A stretch of 64,000 bases of DNA, taken from positions 1 through 64,000 of the forward strand of contig JAJEJD010000008.1 of the NCBI GenBank assembly GCA_022828125.1, written 5' to 3'. Made by a program: the position numbers and the translations under genes. The DNA comes from a bacterium (GTDB lineage Bacteria; UBA8248). Below are positions 1 to 9,514 of the stretch, in pieces. The notes below the pieces were generated by a model. It saw only the letters and a list, made by a program, of their open reading frames with translations. It ran no database searches and was not told where the DNA came from. Each line of letters begins with the position of its first letter. Within the stretch, counting starts at the first letter, position 1.

Positions 1-1
1 G

Positions 2-2236
2 TACCGGACCGAACTCGCCAGGGAACTGGGAGAACTCGGCTACCGGGTCGAGAAGACCCACGCGGACGGGCGCTTCGAGGTCGCGGGCGTGCCCAGGGAC
101 GTGATCGAGGCGTTCTCGACCCGGCGGGCGGAGATAGAGGCTGCGATGGCCGAGCGTGGACTTGGCGCCACGGCGGAGAACCAGCGCGCAGCCCGGCGGG
201 CCGCGCTCATGACCCGCGCGCGCAAGCGGGACGTCGACAAGACGGCGATCGCGGCCGTATGGCAAAAACAGGCTGCTGATCTCGGCTTCAACGCCGGGGT
301 CCTCGCCGTCCAGGCAATGGCGAGGAGCGCCGTATCCCGCGACTCCGCCCGGAGCGCGGCGGACGTCGAGCCCGCCCGCGAGGCCGTGGAATGGGCCGTA
401 GCGCACTTGGCGGAAAGAGAAGCCGTCTTCGACCGCGCCGCCCTGCTCGCTGGCGCACTCGCCTGGCGGCCGGGCGCGGTGTCGATGGCGGGAGCACAGC
501 GCGAGGTGAAGAGGCTGGAGAAGACCGGCGTCCTGCACGCGGCGGACCTGCCCGGAGTGAAGGATATGATCACGACGGAGAAGGCCGCGGCGGCAGAGCG
601 CGAGACCATCGCGCTCGTGGAGGCCGGCAGGGGACGGGGCGCGCCCGCCATGCGCGGCCGCGCCGTGGACAAGGCACTCAGAAACGGCCCGCTGACCCAT
701 GGCCAGCGCGAGGCCGTCAAACTGATCCTCACGGACTCCGACCGGGTCGTCGGCGTGCAGGGCTACGCCGGCACCGGCAAGACCAGGATGCTGAAACGCG
801 CCCGCGCGCTCCTCGAAAAGCGAGGTTACAACGTGAAGGGTTTGGCGCCTTCTGCCTCGGCCGCGCGGACACTCGAAGCAGAAGCCGGCATCGCGAGCGA
901 GACGCTGCAGCGCTTCCTCACGCGAAACGCGGATGTCGCCGGGGGCCGCCTGAAGAGGAAAGCCCAAAAACAGTTGCGCGCGGGCTACGCGAAGACCGCC
1001 CTCGTCGTGGACGAGGGATCGCTTGCCTCCACGCGCGAGGTACGCGAACTCCTGCGTATCGCGCAGACCTTGCGCCTGCCCCGGGTCGTTCTGGTGGGCG
1101 ATGCGAAACAATTAGACGCCGTCGACGCCGGCAAACCCTTCGCGCAGCTGCAGGCCGCGGGCATGCAGACGGCGGTGATGGAGGAGATCATGCGCCAGCG
1201 CGACCAGGACCTCAAGGCCGCCGTCGAGTCCACTCTCTCAGGCGACGTGAAGAGCGCCTTCGAGAAGCTGGGCTCCAACGTGGCCGAGGTGAAACCCGAC
1301 AACCTCGCGGGCGCCGCCGCCGCGCGCTGGCTTGCGCTCCCGCCCGAGGCGCGTGCAAACGCCGGGCTCATGGCGCCGAGCCACGCGATTCGCGAAAAGA
1401 TCAACGCCATCGTACGCGAGTGCCTGGTCCGGGACGGCGTCGTCCACGGTCCCTCCTTCGTGACGGAACGCCTCGTCTCGCGCGGCTACACGAATCCCGA
1501 GAAATCGCTCGCCGCGAACTACGCCCCCGGTGACGTCGTAGCCTTCCACCGCCCCTACAAGCGCATCGGCGTCGAGAAGGGAGACGAGCTGCGTGTGGCG
1601 GGCGTCGATCACAAGGGCGCCGCGGTGATTCTAGAAGGCAGGCACGGGCGGGAAATCCGCTGGGAGCCCCGCCGTCTCGCGGCGCGCAGCGGCGGTGTCG
1701 AGGTCTACAAGGTTGAGCGGATGGAACTGCGCCAGGGCGACAAGGTCCGCTGGACCCGGAACGACCCGGACCTCGGTCTCATGAACAGCCAAGCCGCCGA
1801 GGTGACGGATGTCAGGGGCGGGCGCGTCACCTTCCGCATCGAGGACGGGCGCGTCCTCGACATGACGAGCGCCGATCCCCAGCTTCGCCACGTCGACCGC
1901 GCCTGGGCCTCGACCGTCCATGCCTTCCAGGGCCGGACGGTCGATACCGTCATCGCCGCGATGGAGGCGAACCACCCCGAACTCACCAACCAGAAGACGC
2001 TATACGTCGAGATCAGCCGCGCCCGGGACCGGGCGGAACTCGTGACCGACGATGCGGGGGTCCTGTGCGAGCGGCTCGAAGCCGCGACGGGGGAGCGGAT
2101 CGCGGCTCTGGAGGCTATAGGAGGGGGCAAGGCCGAGAGCATCGGGACAGAGAAGCAGACCGAAGCGCTGCATCCAGGTGAAGGGCGGCAGCCTGCGATG
2201 GAGAGGACGCGTTTCGATCGCCTGATGGAAATATAG
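2..2236 (+). CDS. MobF-type conjugative relaxase/helicase (TraA/TraI-like), 5' part cut by window edge
   Basis: C-terminal 744 residues of a relaxase-helicase that would nick and unwind DNA at oriT during conjugation. The frame is open from base 2, so the N-terminal relaxase domain with its catalytic Tyr lies mostly outside the window. Visible residues 1-45 resemble the end of a TrwC relaxase domain (GRFEVAGVP, then FSTRRAEIE). A RecD-like superfamily 1 helicase follows: Walker A GYAGTGKT (about residue 254), motif II VVDEGS (about 335), motif III VGDAKQLDAV, motif V VHAFQGRTVDT and motif VI EISRARD near the end. Convergent with two integrase genes, which suggests the edge of an integrative conjugative element or plasmid-derived island. 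Family assignment is firm; whether the protein is intact cannot be judged here. Confidence 0.9.
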   Translation, partial: YRTELARELGELGYRVEKTHADGRFEVAGVPRDVIEAFSTRRAEIEAAMAERGLGATAENQRAARRAALMTRARKRDVDKTAIAAVWQKQAADLGFNAGVLAVQAMARSAVSRDSARSAADVEPAREAVEWAVAHLAEREAVFDRAALLAGALAWRPGAVSMAGAQREVKRLEKTGVLHAADLPGVKDMITTEKAAAAERETIALVEAGRGRGAPAMRGRAVDKALRNGPLTHGQREAVKLILTDSDRVVGVQGYAGTGKTRMLKRARALLEKRGYNVKGLAPSASAARTLEAEAGIASETLQRFLTRNADVAGGRLKRKAQKQLRAGYAKTALVVDEGSLASTREVRELLRIAQTLRLPRVVLVGDAKQLDAVDAGKPFAQLQAAGMQTAVMEEIMRQRDQDLKAAVESTLSGDVKSAFEKLGSNVAEVKPDNLAGAAAARWLALPPEARANAGLMAPSHAIREKINAIVRECLVRDGVVHGPSFVTERLVSRGYTNPEKSLAANYAPGDVVAFHRPYKRIGVEKGDELRVAGVDHKGAAVILEGRHGREIRWEPRRLAARSGGVEVYKVERMELRQGDKVRWTRNDPDLGLMNSQAAEVTDVRGGRVTFRIEDGRVLDMTSADPQLRHVDRAWASTVHAFQGRTVDTVIAAMEANHPELTNQKTLYVEISRARDRAELVTDDAGVLCERLEAATGERIAALEAIGGGKAESIGTEKQTEALHPGEGRQPAMERTRFDRLMEI

Positions 2237-2319
2237 GAAAACCGCATTCACGGTTGGTTCTTGCGTGCGCGGCGGTCAGATCATCATAAACCGGATTCCC
2301 GGTAGTTGCGCCCGGCGCC

Positions 2320-3489
2320 CTACAGCAGGTCTTCGGCGATGCTCGCGGCGACCCGCTCGGCGGACTCGCGCACCGAATCGCGCGCGAGATGCGCGTAGCG
2401 CGAAGTGGTCTCGATCCGGGCGTGGCCGAGCAATTTCCCTATCGTGGAAAGCCCCTCGCCGAGCGCGAGAGCTCTCGAGGCGAACGAATGACGCAGGTCA
2501 TGGAGGCGCACGTCGTGAAGCCCCGCGCGCGAGCGGACGGACTGCCAGGCGTCGTCCAGCTTCCGAAGGTGCGTACCCGGCTTCGTGCCGGGGAGCACCC
2601 AGGGATTGCCGGGGGTGCGCGGCAGACCCGCGAGGAGTTTCACCGCGGGCTCTGAGAGCGAAACGACCCGCGCGCCCGTCTTGGAGTCTGAGAGCCGCAG
2701 TTCCGCTTGATCGAGCGCCACCTCCTCCCAGCGCAGCGTGAGGATCTCGGACTTCCGGCACCCGGTCAGGATCAGGAGCCTGATCGCCGCCACCGCGCTC
2801 GCCGACGCGCCTCCCTCCGTCTCGATCCGGTCGAGCGCGCGTCCCAGGCGGTCGAATTCCGCCTCGGTGAGGAACCGCTCCCGGCGGCCGACCGGATATT
2901 CGGCGATGGCGCGACACGGGTTCGTCCTCTCTGGAATCATGCCCCACTCCTCTGCCAAGCGGTACATCGCGGACAGCGTGCGGACAGCCTGGTTGGCGAT
3001 AGCGGGCGTCTCATGGAGGCTTTGATGCAGCCCCAAGACGTGGGCGCGCCCGACCGCCGTGAGCGGCAGCTTTCCCAGCGCCGGGACGATGTGCCTCAAA
3101 ACCACGGAGCGGAGCGTCTTCACGGTGCGCGGCTTGCACCGCACGGAGACGTATTCGGCGAGATAGCGCTTCGCGAGCTCTGCCACCGTGGGACCGACTG
3201 CGGGCTTGATCGGTTCGGGAACCGCCTCCTCGCCCGCCTTGATGCGCGCGATGACGAGCGCCGCGCGCTTGCGCGCCTGATCGGCGTGGATCACGCCGTG
3301 GCGGCCCACCGCCACCCGTTTCGGCCCCTCGGGCCCCCGCGCCTGGGCGATGTAGACTTTTGAGCCGGTGGGGTAGACCCTGACGCCGAAGCCGGTGAGA
3401 TCGCGATCCCAATACACGGTGTCCTTCTTGACCGTGAATTTCCTCACCAGCCGGTTCGAGAGCGTTTTCATGGCGGGCTTCGTCATCAC
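2320..3489 (-). CDS. Tyrosine recombinase/integrase with N-terminal arm-binding DUF4102-like domain (second of a tandem pair)
   Basis: Site-specific recombinase of the P4/phage integrase class, 389 aa. Residues about 5-90 form the arm-type DNA-binding domain (YWDRDLTGFGVRVYPTG). A SAM-like core-binding domain follows, then the catalytic domain with Arg in LTGCRKSEIL, HxxR in HDLRHSFASRAL, His in LLGHARI and the Tyr nucleophile in TSRYAHL. All catalytic residues are present, so it is probably active. It starts at GTG 3489 or ATG 3486, overlapping the stop of the upstream integrase, so the two are translationally coupled. It is a diverged paralogue of that gene, not a recent copy. It converges on the relaxase, 83 nt from its stop. 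Confidence 0.93.
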   Translation of the reverse strand: MMTKPAMKTLSNRLVRKFTVKKDTVYWDRDLTGFGVRVYPTGSKVYIAQARGPEGPKRVAVGRHGVIHADQARKRAALVIARIKAGEEAVPEPIKPAVGPTVAELAKRYLAEYVSVRCKPRTVKTLRSVVLRHIVPALGKLPLTAVGRAHVLGLHQSLHETPAIANQAVRTLSAMYRLAEEWGMIPERTNPCRAIAEYPVGRRERFLTEAEFDRLGRALDRIETEGGASASAVAAIRLLILTGCRKSEILTLRWEEVALDQAELRLSDSKTGARVVSLSEPAVKLLAGLPRTPGNPWVLPGTKPGTHLRKLDDAWQSVRSRAGLHDVRLHDLRHSFASRALALGEGLSTIGKLLGHARIETTSRYAHLARDSVRESAERVAASIAEDLL

Positions 3490-4664
3490 TCGACCCTCCC
3501 GTTCGTGACGTGGACGCCGATGCTCTCCCCCACACGGGCGGCCGCCGCCTTCTCAGCATCGCGCATCAGGTGCGCGTAGCGCGCCGTGCTCACCACGTGA
3601 CGGTGGCCGAGCAGCCTGCCGATCGCAGACAGACTCTCGCCGAGCGCCAGCGCCCGGCTGGCGTACGAGTGCCGGAGGTCATGAATGCGGACATCATGAA
3701 GCCCCGCCCGCTCCCTCACGGCCTCCCAGTAGTAGGAGAGGCTCAACGGGCGGTCCTTCCCGTTTCCTCTGGAGATCACCCAGGAATCGTCCGGCGAGCG
3801 GGGAACCCCCTCCAGCACCCTCAATACGGGTTTGGTCAGGGGAACCATGCGCGGACCCGCCTTGGCATCTTTGAGCCTGAGTTCCCCCGCCGTGCGGTCC
3901 ACATCGTCCCAGTGCAAGTCCAGTATCTCGCCCCTCCGGCAACCGGTCAGCGCCAGGAGCCTGATCGCCGCGACGGCAGCCAGCCACGCCTTCCCCTCCG
4001 TCTCCAGGTCACGGAGCGCACGTCCGAGGCGGCGAAATTCATCCTGTGTCAGGAATCGCTCCCGCTTGCGCGTCCGGTAGCGGCGAAGCCCCCGGCACGG
4101 GTTGTTCCCGGCCGGAACCAAACTCCACGCCTCGGCCATCTTGAACATCCTGGAGAGCAGTCCCAAGACCGCGTTGGCCGCGACGGGCGTCTCGCGCAGG
4201 CCGTGATGAAGCGCCGATACCTCCGCCCGGCCGACCTCGGTGAGCGCCTTTCTGCCCAGCCCTGGAAGAATGTGGTTCCCGATATAGGAGCGGTACGACA
4301 CAGCGGTGTCGGGCTTGCAGTGCGTTTCGGCATGGTCGCGCATGAAACGCTCGGCAAGCCCCGCCACGGTGGGCGCGGCCTCGGGCGGCTTGGGCTCGGG
4401 CTCCTCGCCCCGCTTGATGCGGTCGATGACGCCGGTCGCCGTCTTCCTCGCCTCGTCACACGACATCTCGCCGTGTTTGCCAAGCGTCACGCGCTTCGGT
4501 CCCCACGGCCCTCTCGATTGCACCACGTAGACCTTCCGGCCCGTGGCGTATACCCGCACCCCGAAGCCCGCCAGCTCCCGGTCCCAGAAGACGGCGTCGT
4601 TCTTCTCGACGGATAGCGCGTCGACGACACGTTTGGTAAGCTTGCGTTCGCTTCTTTTCGGCAT
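3486..4664 (-). CDS. Tyrosine recombinase/integrase with N-terminal arm-binding DUF4102-like domain (first of a tandem pair)
   Basis: 392-aa integrase with the same architecture as its downstream partner: arm-binding domain at about 5-90 (FWDRELAGFGVRVYATG), core-binding domain, and catalytic domain with Arg in LTGCRRGEIL, HxxR in HDLRHSYASRAL, His in LLGHRHV and Tyr in TARYAHLM. A GGAG lies 6-7 nt before the ATG, supporting the start. The divergently placed AT-rich stretch upstream (4665-5100) probably holds its promoter and possibly arm-type sites. Tandem overlapping integrases can act together or on different att sites; which applies here cannot be read from the sequence. Confidence 0.93.
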   Translation of the reverse strand: MPKRSERKLTKRVVDALSVEKNDAVFWDRELAGFGVRVYATGRKVYVVQSRGPWGPKRVTLGKHGEMSCDEARKTATGVIDRIKRGEEPEPKPPEAAPTVAGLAERFMRDHAETHCKPDTAVSYRSYIGNHILPGLGRKALTEVGRAEVSALHHGLRETPVAANAVLGLLSRMFKMAEAWSLVPAGNNPCRGLRRYRTRKRERFLTQDEFRRLGRALRDLETEGKAWLAAVAAIRLLALTGCRRGEILDLHWDDVDRTAGELRLKDAKAGPRMVPLTKPVLRVLEGVPRSPDDSWVISRGNGKDRPLSLSYYWEAVRERAGLHDVRIHDLRHSYASRALALGESLSAIGRLLGHRHVVSTARYAHLMRDAEKAAAARVGESIGVHVTNGRVE

Positions 4665-5162
4665 GAGTGCTCCGCGGAAATTGTGTCACAGGCCGGAGGA
4701 TATGGACGATCCGTAATCAAAACGCATACGTCCGGCATCAAATATGCGTCCATTATAGCGTAAATATGACGTAAACGCAAGGGGAGAGGAAAAGGAAAGT
4801 ATGATAATTACCGCTTTGAATACAGTAATTTATCATGCTTCAGGGTATCCAGTCGTACGATTGTCCGTGGGGTGAAATATTGAACGGGTCTTTCGATAAA
4901 TTCATGAAAGCGATAATACTGATTAAATATAAGTTATTTCAAATAGTTGCATTTATTCCTTCAAGTAAAAACGGAATATTTTTCCGAATTTTATCGAAAT
5001 AAAAAACTTTTTCAGCCCCCGCATTTCCCCGCATTTGCGCGCCGGGGCCGCCCGGCCTCCCGGAGCGCCCCGCCTCATGAATCGGGGCGTTTTCGTTCAC
5101 GGGCCGAACGTGATATATTCGGGCCATATCGATGCTGCCTTGAGTGAGGAGATGCGCTATCC
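4665..5162. other. AT-rich intergenic region between integrases and aceE, with short repeats
   Basis: About 500 bp with no convincing gene, much richer in A+T than its flanks. Near 4730-4780 it carries short direct repeats (CATACGTCC/TATGCGTCC and CGTAAATA/CGTAAACG) that could be integrase arm sites or an integrase promoter; this is inference. From about 4890 to 5045 it shares pieces (TTTCGATAAATT and CCCGCATTTGC) with the ~360-bp AT-rich repeat at 39050 and 50590, so it may be a decayed copy. The last 60 bp hold a GAGGAG ribosome site for aceE, about 10 nt before its ATG. I see no tRNA that could serve as attB. Confidence 0.5.
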
Positions 5163-7964
5163 ATGGAGACGAATCCTCAGGATATCGAGGAAGTACCGGT
5201 AAGGGAGGATAGCTCGTCCATCTCGACGAACGGGGCGCAGCAGGACGGCTCCGGCGATTCGAGGTATCTGCCCGACTCGGCGGGCGCCTCCGCTTCGGCG
5301 CAGGAAACGGAACTCGACGAGGTAGAAACCGACGAGTGGCTCGAATCGCTCGACTACGTACTTCAAACCAGGGGCCCCGATCGGACGAAGACCCTCCTTC
5401 GCCATTTGCAGGTCCATGCGGTGCGCGCGGGCGTCGTCCGCCCGTTTTCGGCGAATACGCCGTACATCAACACCATCCCGCTGGAAAAGCAGCCCCCCTT
5501 CCCCGGTGATCGGGCGATCGAGCGGCGGATCAAGAGCCTCGTCCGCTGGAACGCGATGGCCATGGTGGTGCGCGCCAACCGGGAGGACGCCTCCATCGGC
5601 GGGCACATCTCCACCTATGCATCGGCCGCCACGCTGCTCGAAATCGGGTTCAACCATTTCTTCCGGGGCAAGAACCATCCCTCGGGCGGCGACATCATCT
5701 ACTTCCAGGGCCACAGCGCGCCCGGCATCTACGCCAGAGCGTTCCTGGAGGGACGCCTGACGGAGAGGAATCTCGAAAACTTCCGGCGAGAGCTCAAAGA
5801 GGGCGGCGGCCTCTCCTCCTACCCGCATCCCTGGCTGATGCCCGATTTCTGGGAATATCCCACGGTATCGATGGGACTCTCTCCCCTGATGGCGATATAC
5901 CAGGCGCGCTACCTGCACTATTTGGAAGATCGCGGCCTCAAGCCCGCGACGGGCCAGAAGGTATGGGCTTTCCTGGGCGACGGCGAGATGGACGAACCCG
6001 AATCGCTGGGCGCCATCACCCTGGCCGCGCGGGAAAAACTCGACAACCTGATCTTCGTCATCAACTGCAACCTGCAGCGCCTCGACGGCCCCGTCAGGGG
6101 CAACGGAAAAATCATCCAGGAACTCGAGGCCGCCTTCCGGGGCGCGCGGTGGAACGTCATCAAAGTCATCTGGGGAGACGACTGGGACCCCCTCGTGGCG
6201 ATGGACGATGAGGGCGCGCTCCTCCAGCGGATGAACGAGACGGTCGACGGCCAATACCAGAAATACAGCGTCGAGAAGGTCAAGGAGGGCAACTACCTGC
6301 GCGAGCATTTCTTTGGTGGCGATGAGCGGCTCAAAGCGATGGCCGACACCGTGCCCGATGGGAAACTCAACAGAATGCGACGCGGAGGACACGACCCCGA
6401 AAAAGTGTTCGCCGCCTACAAGGCCGCCATGGAATGCAGGGCTCGCCCCACGGTCATCCTCGCGAAGACGGTAAAAGGATACGGTTTGGGCGAGGGCGGC
6501 GAGGGCCGAAACGTCACCCACCAGCAGAAAAAGCTGAACGAAGATGAACTCAAGGAGTTCCGCACGCGCTTCGAGATTCCCATGTCCGATGAAGAAGTGA
6601 CAGAGGCGCCGTTTTACCGACCGGCGGAGGACAGCCCCGAAATTCAATACCTGAAAGAAAAGCGGGAAAAACTCGGTGGATACGTTCCCACGAGGCGGAG
6701 CGTCTCCACGCCGCTAAAGCCGCCGCCTGACACCTTGTTCGAGGAATTCCTCGAAGGCACGGAGGGGCGTGAAGTCTCCACGACCATGGTGTTCGTCAGA
6801 ATCCTGAGCAAACTGCTCCGCGATGAGGGATTGGGCAAACTTATCGTTCCCATCGTACCCGATGAGGCTCGGACGTTCGGCATGGAAGCGCTGTTCCGGC
6901 AAATCGGAATCTACTCCCACTCCGGTCAGTTGTATGAGCCCGTCGACCGCGACAGCCTCCTTTACTACAAAGAAGCGCAAGACGGACAGATTCTCGAAGA
7001 AGGAATCACCGAGGCGGGCTCGATGGCTTCTTTCATCGCCGCCGGAACCGCCTATGCCACCCACGGTGTGAACACCATCCCGTTCTACATCTACTATTCG
7101 ATGTTCGGTTTTCAGCGCATCGGCGATCTGATTTGGGCAGCGGCGGACATGTGCGCGCGCGGCTTTCTGATCGGCGGGACGGCCGGCAGAACCACCCTGA
7201 ACGGGGAAGGACTCCAGCACCAGGACGGCAACAGCCACCATCTCGCCTATCCCGTTCCCAACCTTCTCACTTACGATCCGGCTTTCGCCTTCGAGATGGC
7301 GCTGATCATTCAGGACGGAATTCGCAGAATGTACCAGGAACAGGAAAAAATCTTCTACTACCTCACCGCCTATAACGAGAACTACGCCATGCCTCCGATG
7401 CCCGAAGGAGCGCAGGAGGGCATATTGAAGGGCATGTATCTCTTCAGGCGCTCTGAGTCGGACTCGGGTCTCAAAGCGCAATTGTTGGGCAGCGGCACCA
7501 TCATGAACGAGGTGCTCCAGGCGCAGGAAATACTGGAGAAACGATACTCGATTGCAGCGGACGTCTGGAGCGTCACGAGCTACAAGGAGCTCAGACGCGA
7601 CGCCTTGGAAGTCGAGCGATGGAATATGCTGCATCCGAATAGCGCACCGAAAACTCCTTATGTGACGCAATGCCTCGCGCGCGCGCCCGGCGTTTGCGTG
7701 GCGGCCTCGGACTATGTGAAGGCCACGCCCGATTCGATTTCGAAATGGGTACCCAGACCCATGATCTCGCTGGGAACCGAGGGGTTCGGACGAAGCGAAT
7801 CGAGGGAATCCTTGAGAGATTTCTTTGAAATCGATGCGCGCTATATCGTGCTCGCCACTTTGTACGGACTTGCGCGCGACAAGAAGATATACCCCGAACT
7901 CGTGAACAAAGCGATGAACGACCTGGATATCGACCCCGAAAAAACCAACCCGATGATGTCCTGA
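5163..7964 (+). CDS. aceE: Pyruvate dehydrogenase E1 component, homodimeric AceE type
   Basis: Thiamine-diphosphate enzyme that decarboxylates pyruvate and reductively acetylates the lipoyl group of E2. The 933 aa are slightly longer than the E. coli enzyme (about 890), the excess being an acidic N-terminal extension of about 50 residues. Recognisable blocks include GGHISTYASAATLLEIGF, the ThDP/Mg motif GDGEMDEPESLGAIT (from residue 272) followed by NCNLQRLDGPV, and the pyrimidine-binding domain with EAGSMASFIAAGTAYATHG. The homodimeric type is shown by the single fused chain. aceF follows after 21 nt, so they form an operon. No lpd (E3) gene follows; the convergent flavoprotein is not a canonical E3. 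Confidence 0.97.
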   Translation: METNPQDIEEVPVREDSSSISTNGAQQDGSGDSRYLPDSAGASASAQETELDEVETDEWLESLDYVLQTRGPDRTKTLLRHLQVHAVRAGVVRPFSANTPYINTIPLEKQPPFPGDRAIERRIKSLVRWNAMAMVVRANREDASIGGHISTYASAATLLEIGFNHFFRGKNHPSGGDIIYFQGHSAPGIYARAFLEGRLTERNLENFRRELKEGGGLSSYPHPWLMPDFWEYPTVSMGLSPLMAIYQARYLHYLEDRGLKPATGQKVWAFLGDGEMDEPESLGAITLAAREKLDNLIFVINCNLQRLDGPVRGNGKIIQELEAAFRGARWNVIKVIWGDDWDPLVAMDDEGALLQRMNETVDGQYQKYSVEKVKEGNYLREHFFGGDERLKAMADTVPDGKLNRMRRGGHDPEKVFAAYKAAMECRARPTVILAKTVKGYGLGEGGEGRNVTHQQKKLNEDELKEFRTRFEIPMSDEEVTEAPFYRPAEDSPEIQYLKEKREKLGGYVPTRRSVSTPLKPPPDTLFEEFLEGTEGREVSTTMVFVRILSKLLRDEGLGKLIVPIVPDEARTFGMEALFRQIGIYSHSGQLYEPVDRDSLLYYKEAQDGQILEEGITEAGSMASFIAAGTAYATHGVNTIPFYIYYSMFGFQRIGDLIWAAADMCARGFLIGGTAGRTTLNGEGLQHQDGNSHHLAYPVPNLLTYDPAFAFEMALIIQDGIRRMYQEQEKIFYYLTAYNENYAMPPMPEGAQEGILKGMYLFRRSESDSGLKAQLLGSGTIMNEVLQAQEILEKRYSIAADVWSVTSYKELRRDALEVERWNMLHPNSAPKTPYVTQCLARAPGVCVAASDYVKATPDSISKWVPRPMISLGTEGFGRSESRESLRDFFEIDARYIVLATLYGLARDKKIYPELVNKAMNDLDIDPEKTNPMMS

Positions 7965-7985
7965 TACAAATCCCGAGGGAGTTCC

Positions 7986-9380
7986 ATGACCATCGAACTC
8001 AAACTCCCCGAACTAGGGGAGAACATCACGTCCGGAAAAGTAATTGCCGTTTTAGTGAATGTGGGAGACACCGTAGAAGTGGATCAGTCGGTCATCGAAG
8101 TCGAGACCGACAAGGCGCTCATCGAAGTCCCCTCATCGGTCGAAGGCAAGATAACGGAAATCCATCTCAAACCCGGCGACGACGCCGAAGTCGGGGGAAC
8201 CATTCTCGTCATCGAGGAAAGCAGCGAGATTGCGACACCCACTCTGGACGCAGAGAATTTTGAGGAAATTTCCTCAGACACCAAAGAACGGGTGGACTCG
8301 GAAGAAGCCCGGCCCATGCCGGCAGATGAACCCGCGTTGCCTTTCGAGACAACGGGTGAAGATGCCGCCGCGACGGAATCCGCGCCTGCCGGATTTTCTC
8401 TGGAATCCACCGAGACCCCTGCACCGGAGACTTCTGAAATACCTGCGCCAAAGAGCAAAAAAGAGCCCGCGCCTGCGGCGCCCTCGGTACGCAGAATCGC
8501 TCGTGAGGCTGGCATCGACATAAGAGATGTACCGGGTAGCGGGATTGGAGGCAGAATATCCGCGCAAGACGTCAGGCAATTCGTGGCGGCGCAAGGAGGC
8601 GCCGCCGTACCGGATGCGCCTGCTCCCGCGCTGATGAGCGTACCCGTTCAACTGCCCGACCTCGCCCGTTGGGGAGAGGTTAAGCGCGAACCGATGTCGG
8701 GAATCCGGCGAGCGACATCCGTGAATCTCACCCGCGCGTGGACGAATATCCCCCACGTAACACAATGCGAAAAAGCCGATATTTCCGAACTTGATGATTT
8801 AAGAAGAAAATTCACTCCAAAAGCGGAGGCTGCAGGCGGCAAACTCACCGTCACCGCCATTCTCATAAAAGTCATCGCCTCGGCCCTCAAGGTCTTCCCG
8901 CAATTCAACGCGAGCGTGGATGCGGAGACAGAAGAAATCATCTACAAAAACTATGTTCACGTTGGCGTTGCCGTGGACACCGAAAATGGTTTGCTCGTTC
9001 CGGTGATTCGTGATGCGGACAAAAAGAACATCATTGAGCTATCGGTGGAACTGGGCGAAGTCGCAGAACGCGCGCGCTCACGCAAACTCGTTCCGGATGA
9101 AATGCAGGGCGGTTCCATCACCATCACGAACCTCGGCGGATTCGGCGGCACGTATTTTACTCCGATAGTAAACTGGCCCGAAGTTGCCATCCTCGGCGTC
9201 TCCCGCGCGCGCATGGAGCCGGTTTGGGCGAAAGACGCAGAAGAATTCGAACCGCGACTGATGCTCCCACTCATGGTTTCCTACGATCACCGCATCATCG
9301 ATGGGGCGGATGGCGTTAAATTCCTGCGGTGGGTGGCCGACGCGCTGGAGGAACCAATGCTCATGAGCCTCGAAGGTTGA
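7986..9380 (+). CDS. aceF: Dihydrolipoamide acetyltransferase, pyruvate dehydrogenase E2 component
   Basis: Core of the pyruvate dehydrogenase complex, transferring acetyl from lipoyl-lysine to CoA; 464 aa. It has a single N-terminal lipoyl domain with the lysine in ETDKALIEVP (K43), and a long Pro/Ala/Glu-rich linker (about 80-160). A peripheral subunit-binding domain follows (about 166-202, VRRIAREAGIDIRDVPGSG), then the acyltransferase domain ending in the catalytic HRIIDGADG (His about 434). E. coli AceF has three lipoyl domains; one is common elsewhere. The start is preceded by GAGGGAG. The intact subunit-binding domain implies an E3 partner encoded elsewhere in the genome. Confidence 0.96.
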   Translation: MTIELKLPELGENITSGKVIAVLVNVGDTVEVDQSVIEVETDKALIEVPSSVEGKITEIHLKPGDDAEVGGTILVIEESSEIATPTLDAENFEEISSDTKERVDSEEARPMPADEPALPFETTGEDAAATESAPAGFSLESTETPAPETSEIPAPKSKKEPAPAAPSVRRIAREAGIDIRDVPGSGIGGRISAQDVRQFVAAQGGAAVPDAPAPALMSVPVQLPDLARWGEVKREPMSGIRRATSVNLTRAWTNIPHVTQCEKADISELDDLRRKFTPKAEAAGGKLTVTAILIKVIASALKVFPQFNASVDAETEEIIYKNYVHVGVAVDTENGLLVPVIRDADKKNIIELSVELGEVAERARSRKLVPDEMQGGSITITNLGGFGGTYFTPIVNWPEVAILGVSRARMEPVWAKDAEEFEPRLMLPLMVSYDHRIIDGADGVKFLRWVADALEEPMLMSLEG

Positions 9381-9514
9381 GCGAGCCTCCCAGAAGCGCA
9401 ACGCGGTAGCCGTAATGGACAAGACGGGTCAATACTTTCCCAGCCCCCGGGTCGAGCGGCTCCACCGCCATCTTTTAGAAACTCTCCCCGATTCATCTTT
9501 GGGATATCTTTTCG

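Noticed and set aside
4665-5162. tRNA gene as an integration site for the integrases
   Set aside because: I could not find a cloverleaf or the conserved T-arm sequence in this AT-rich stretch.
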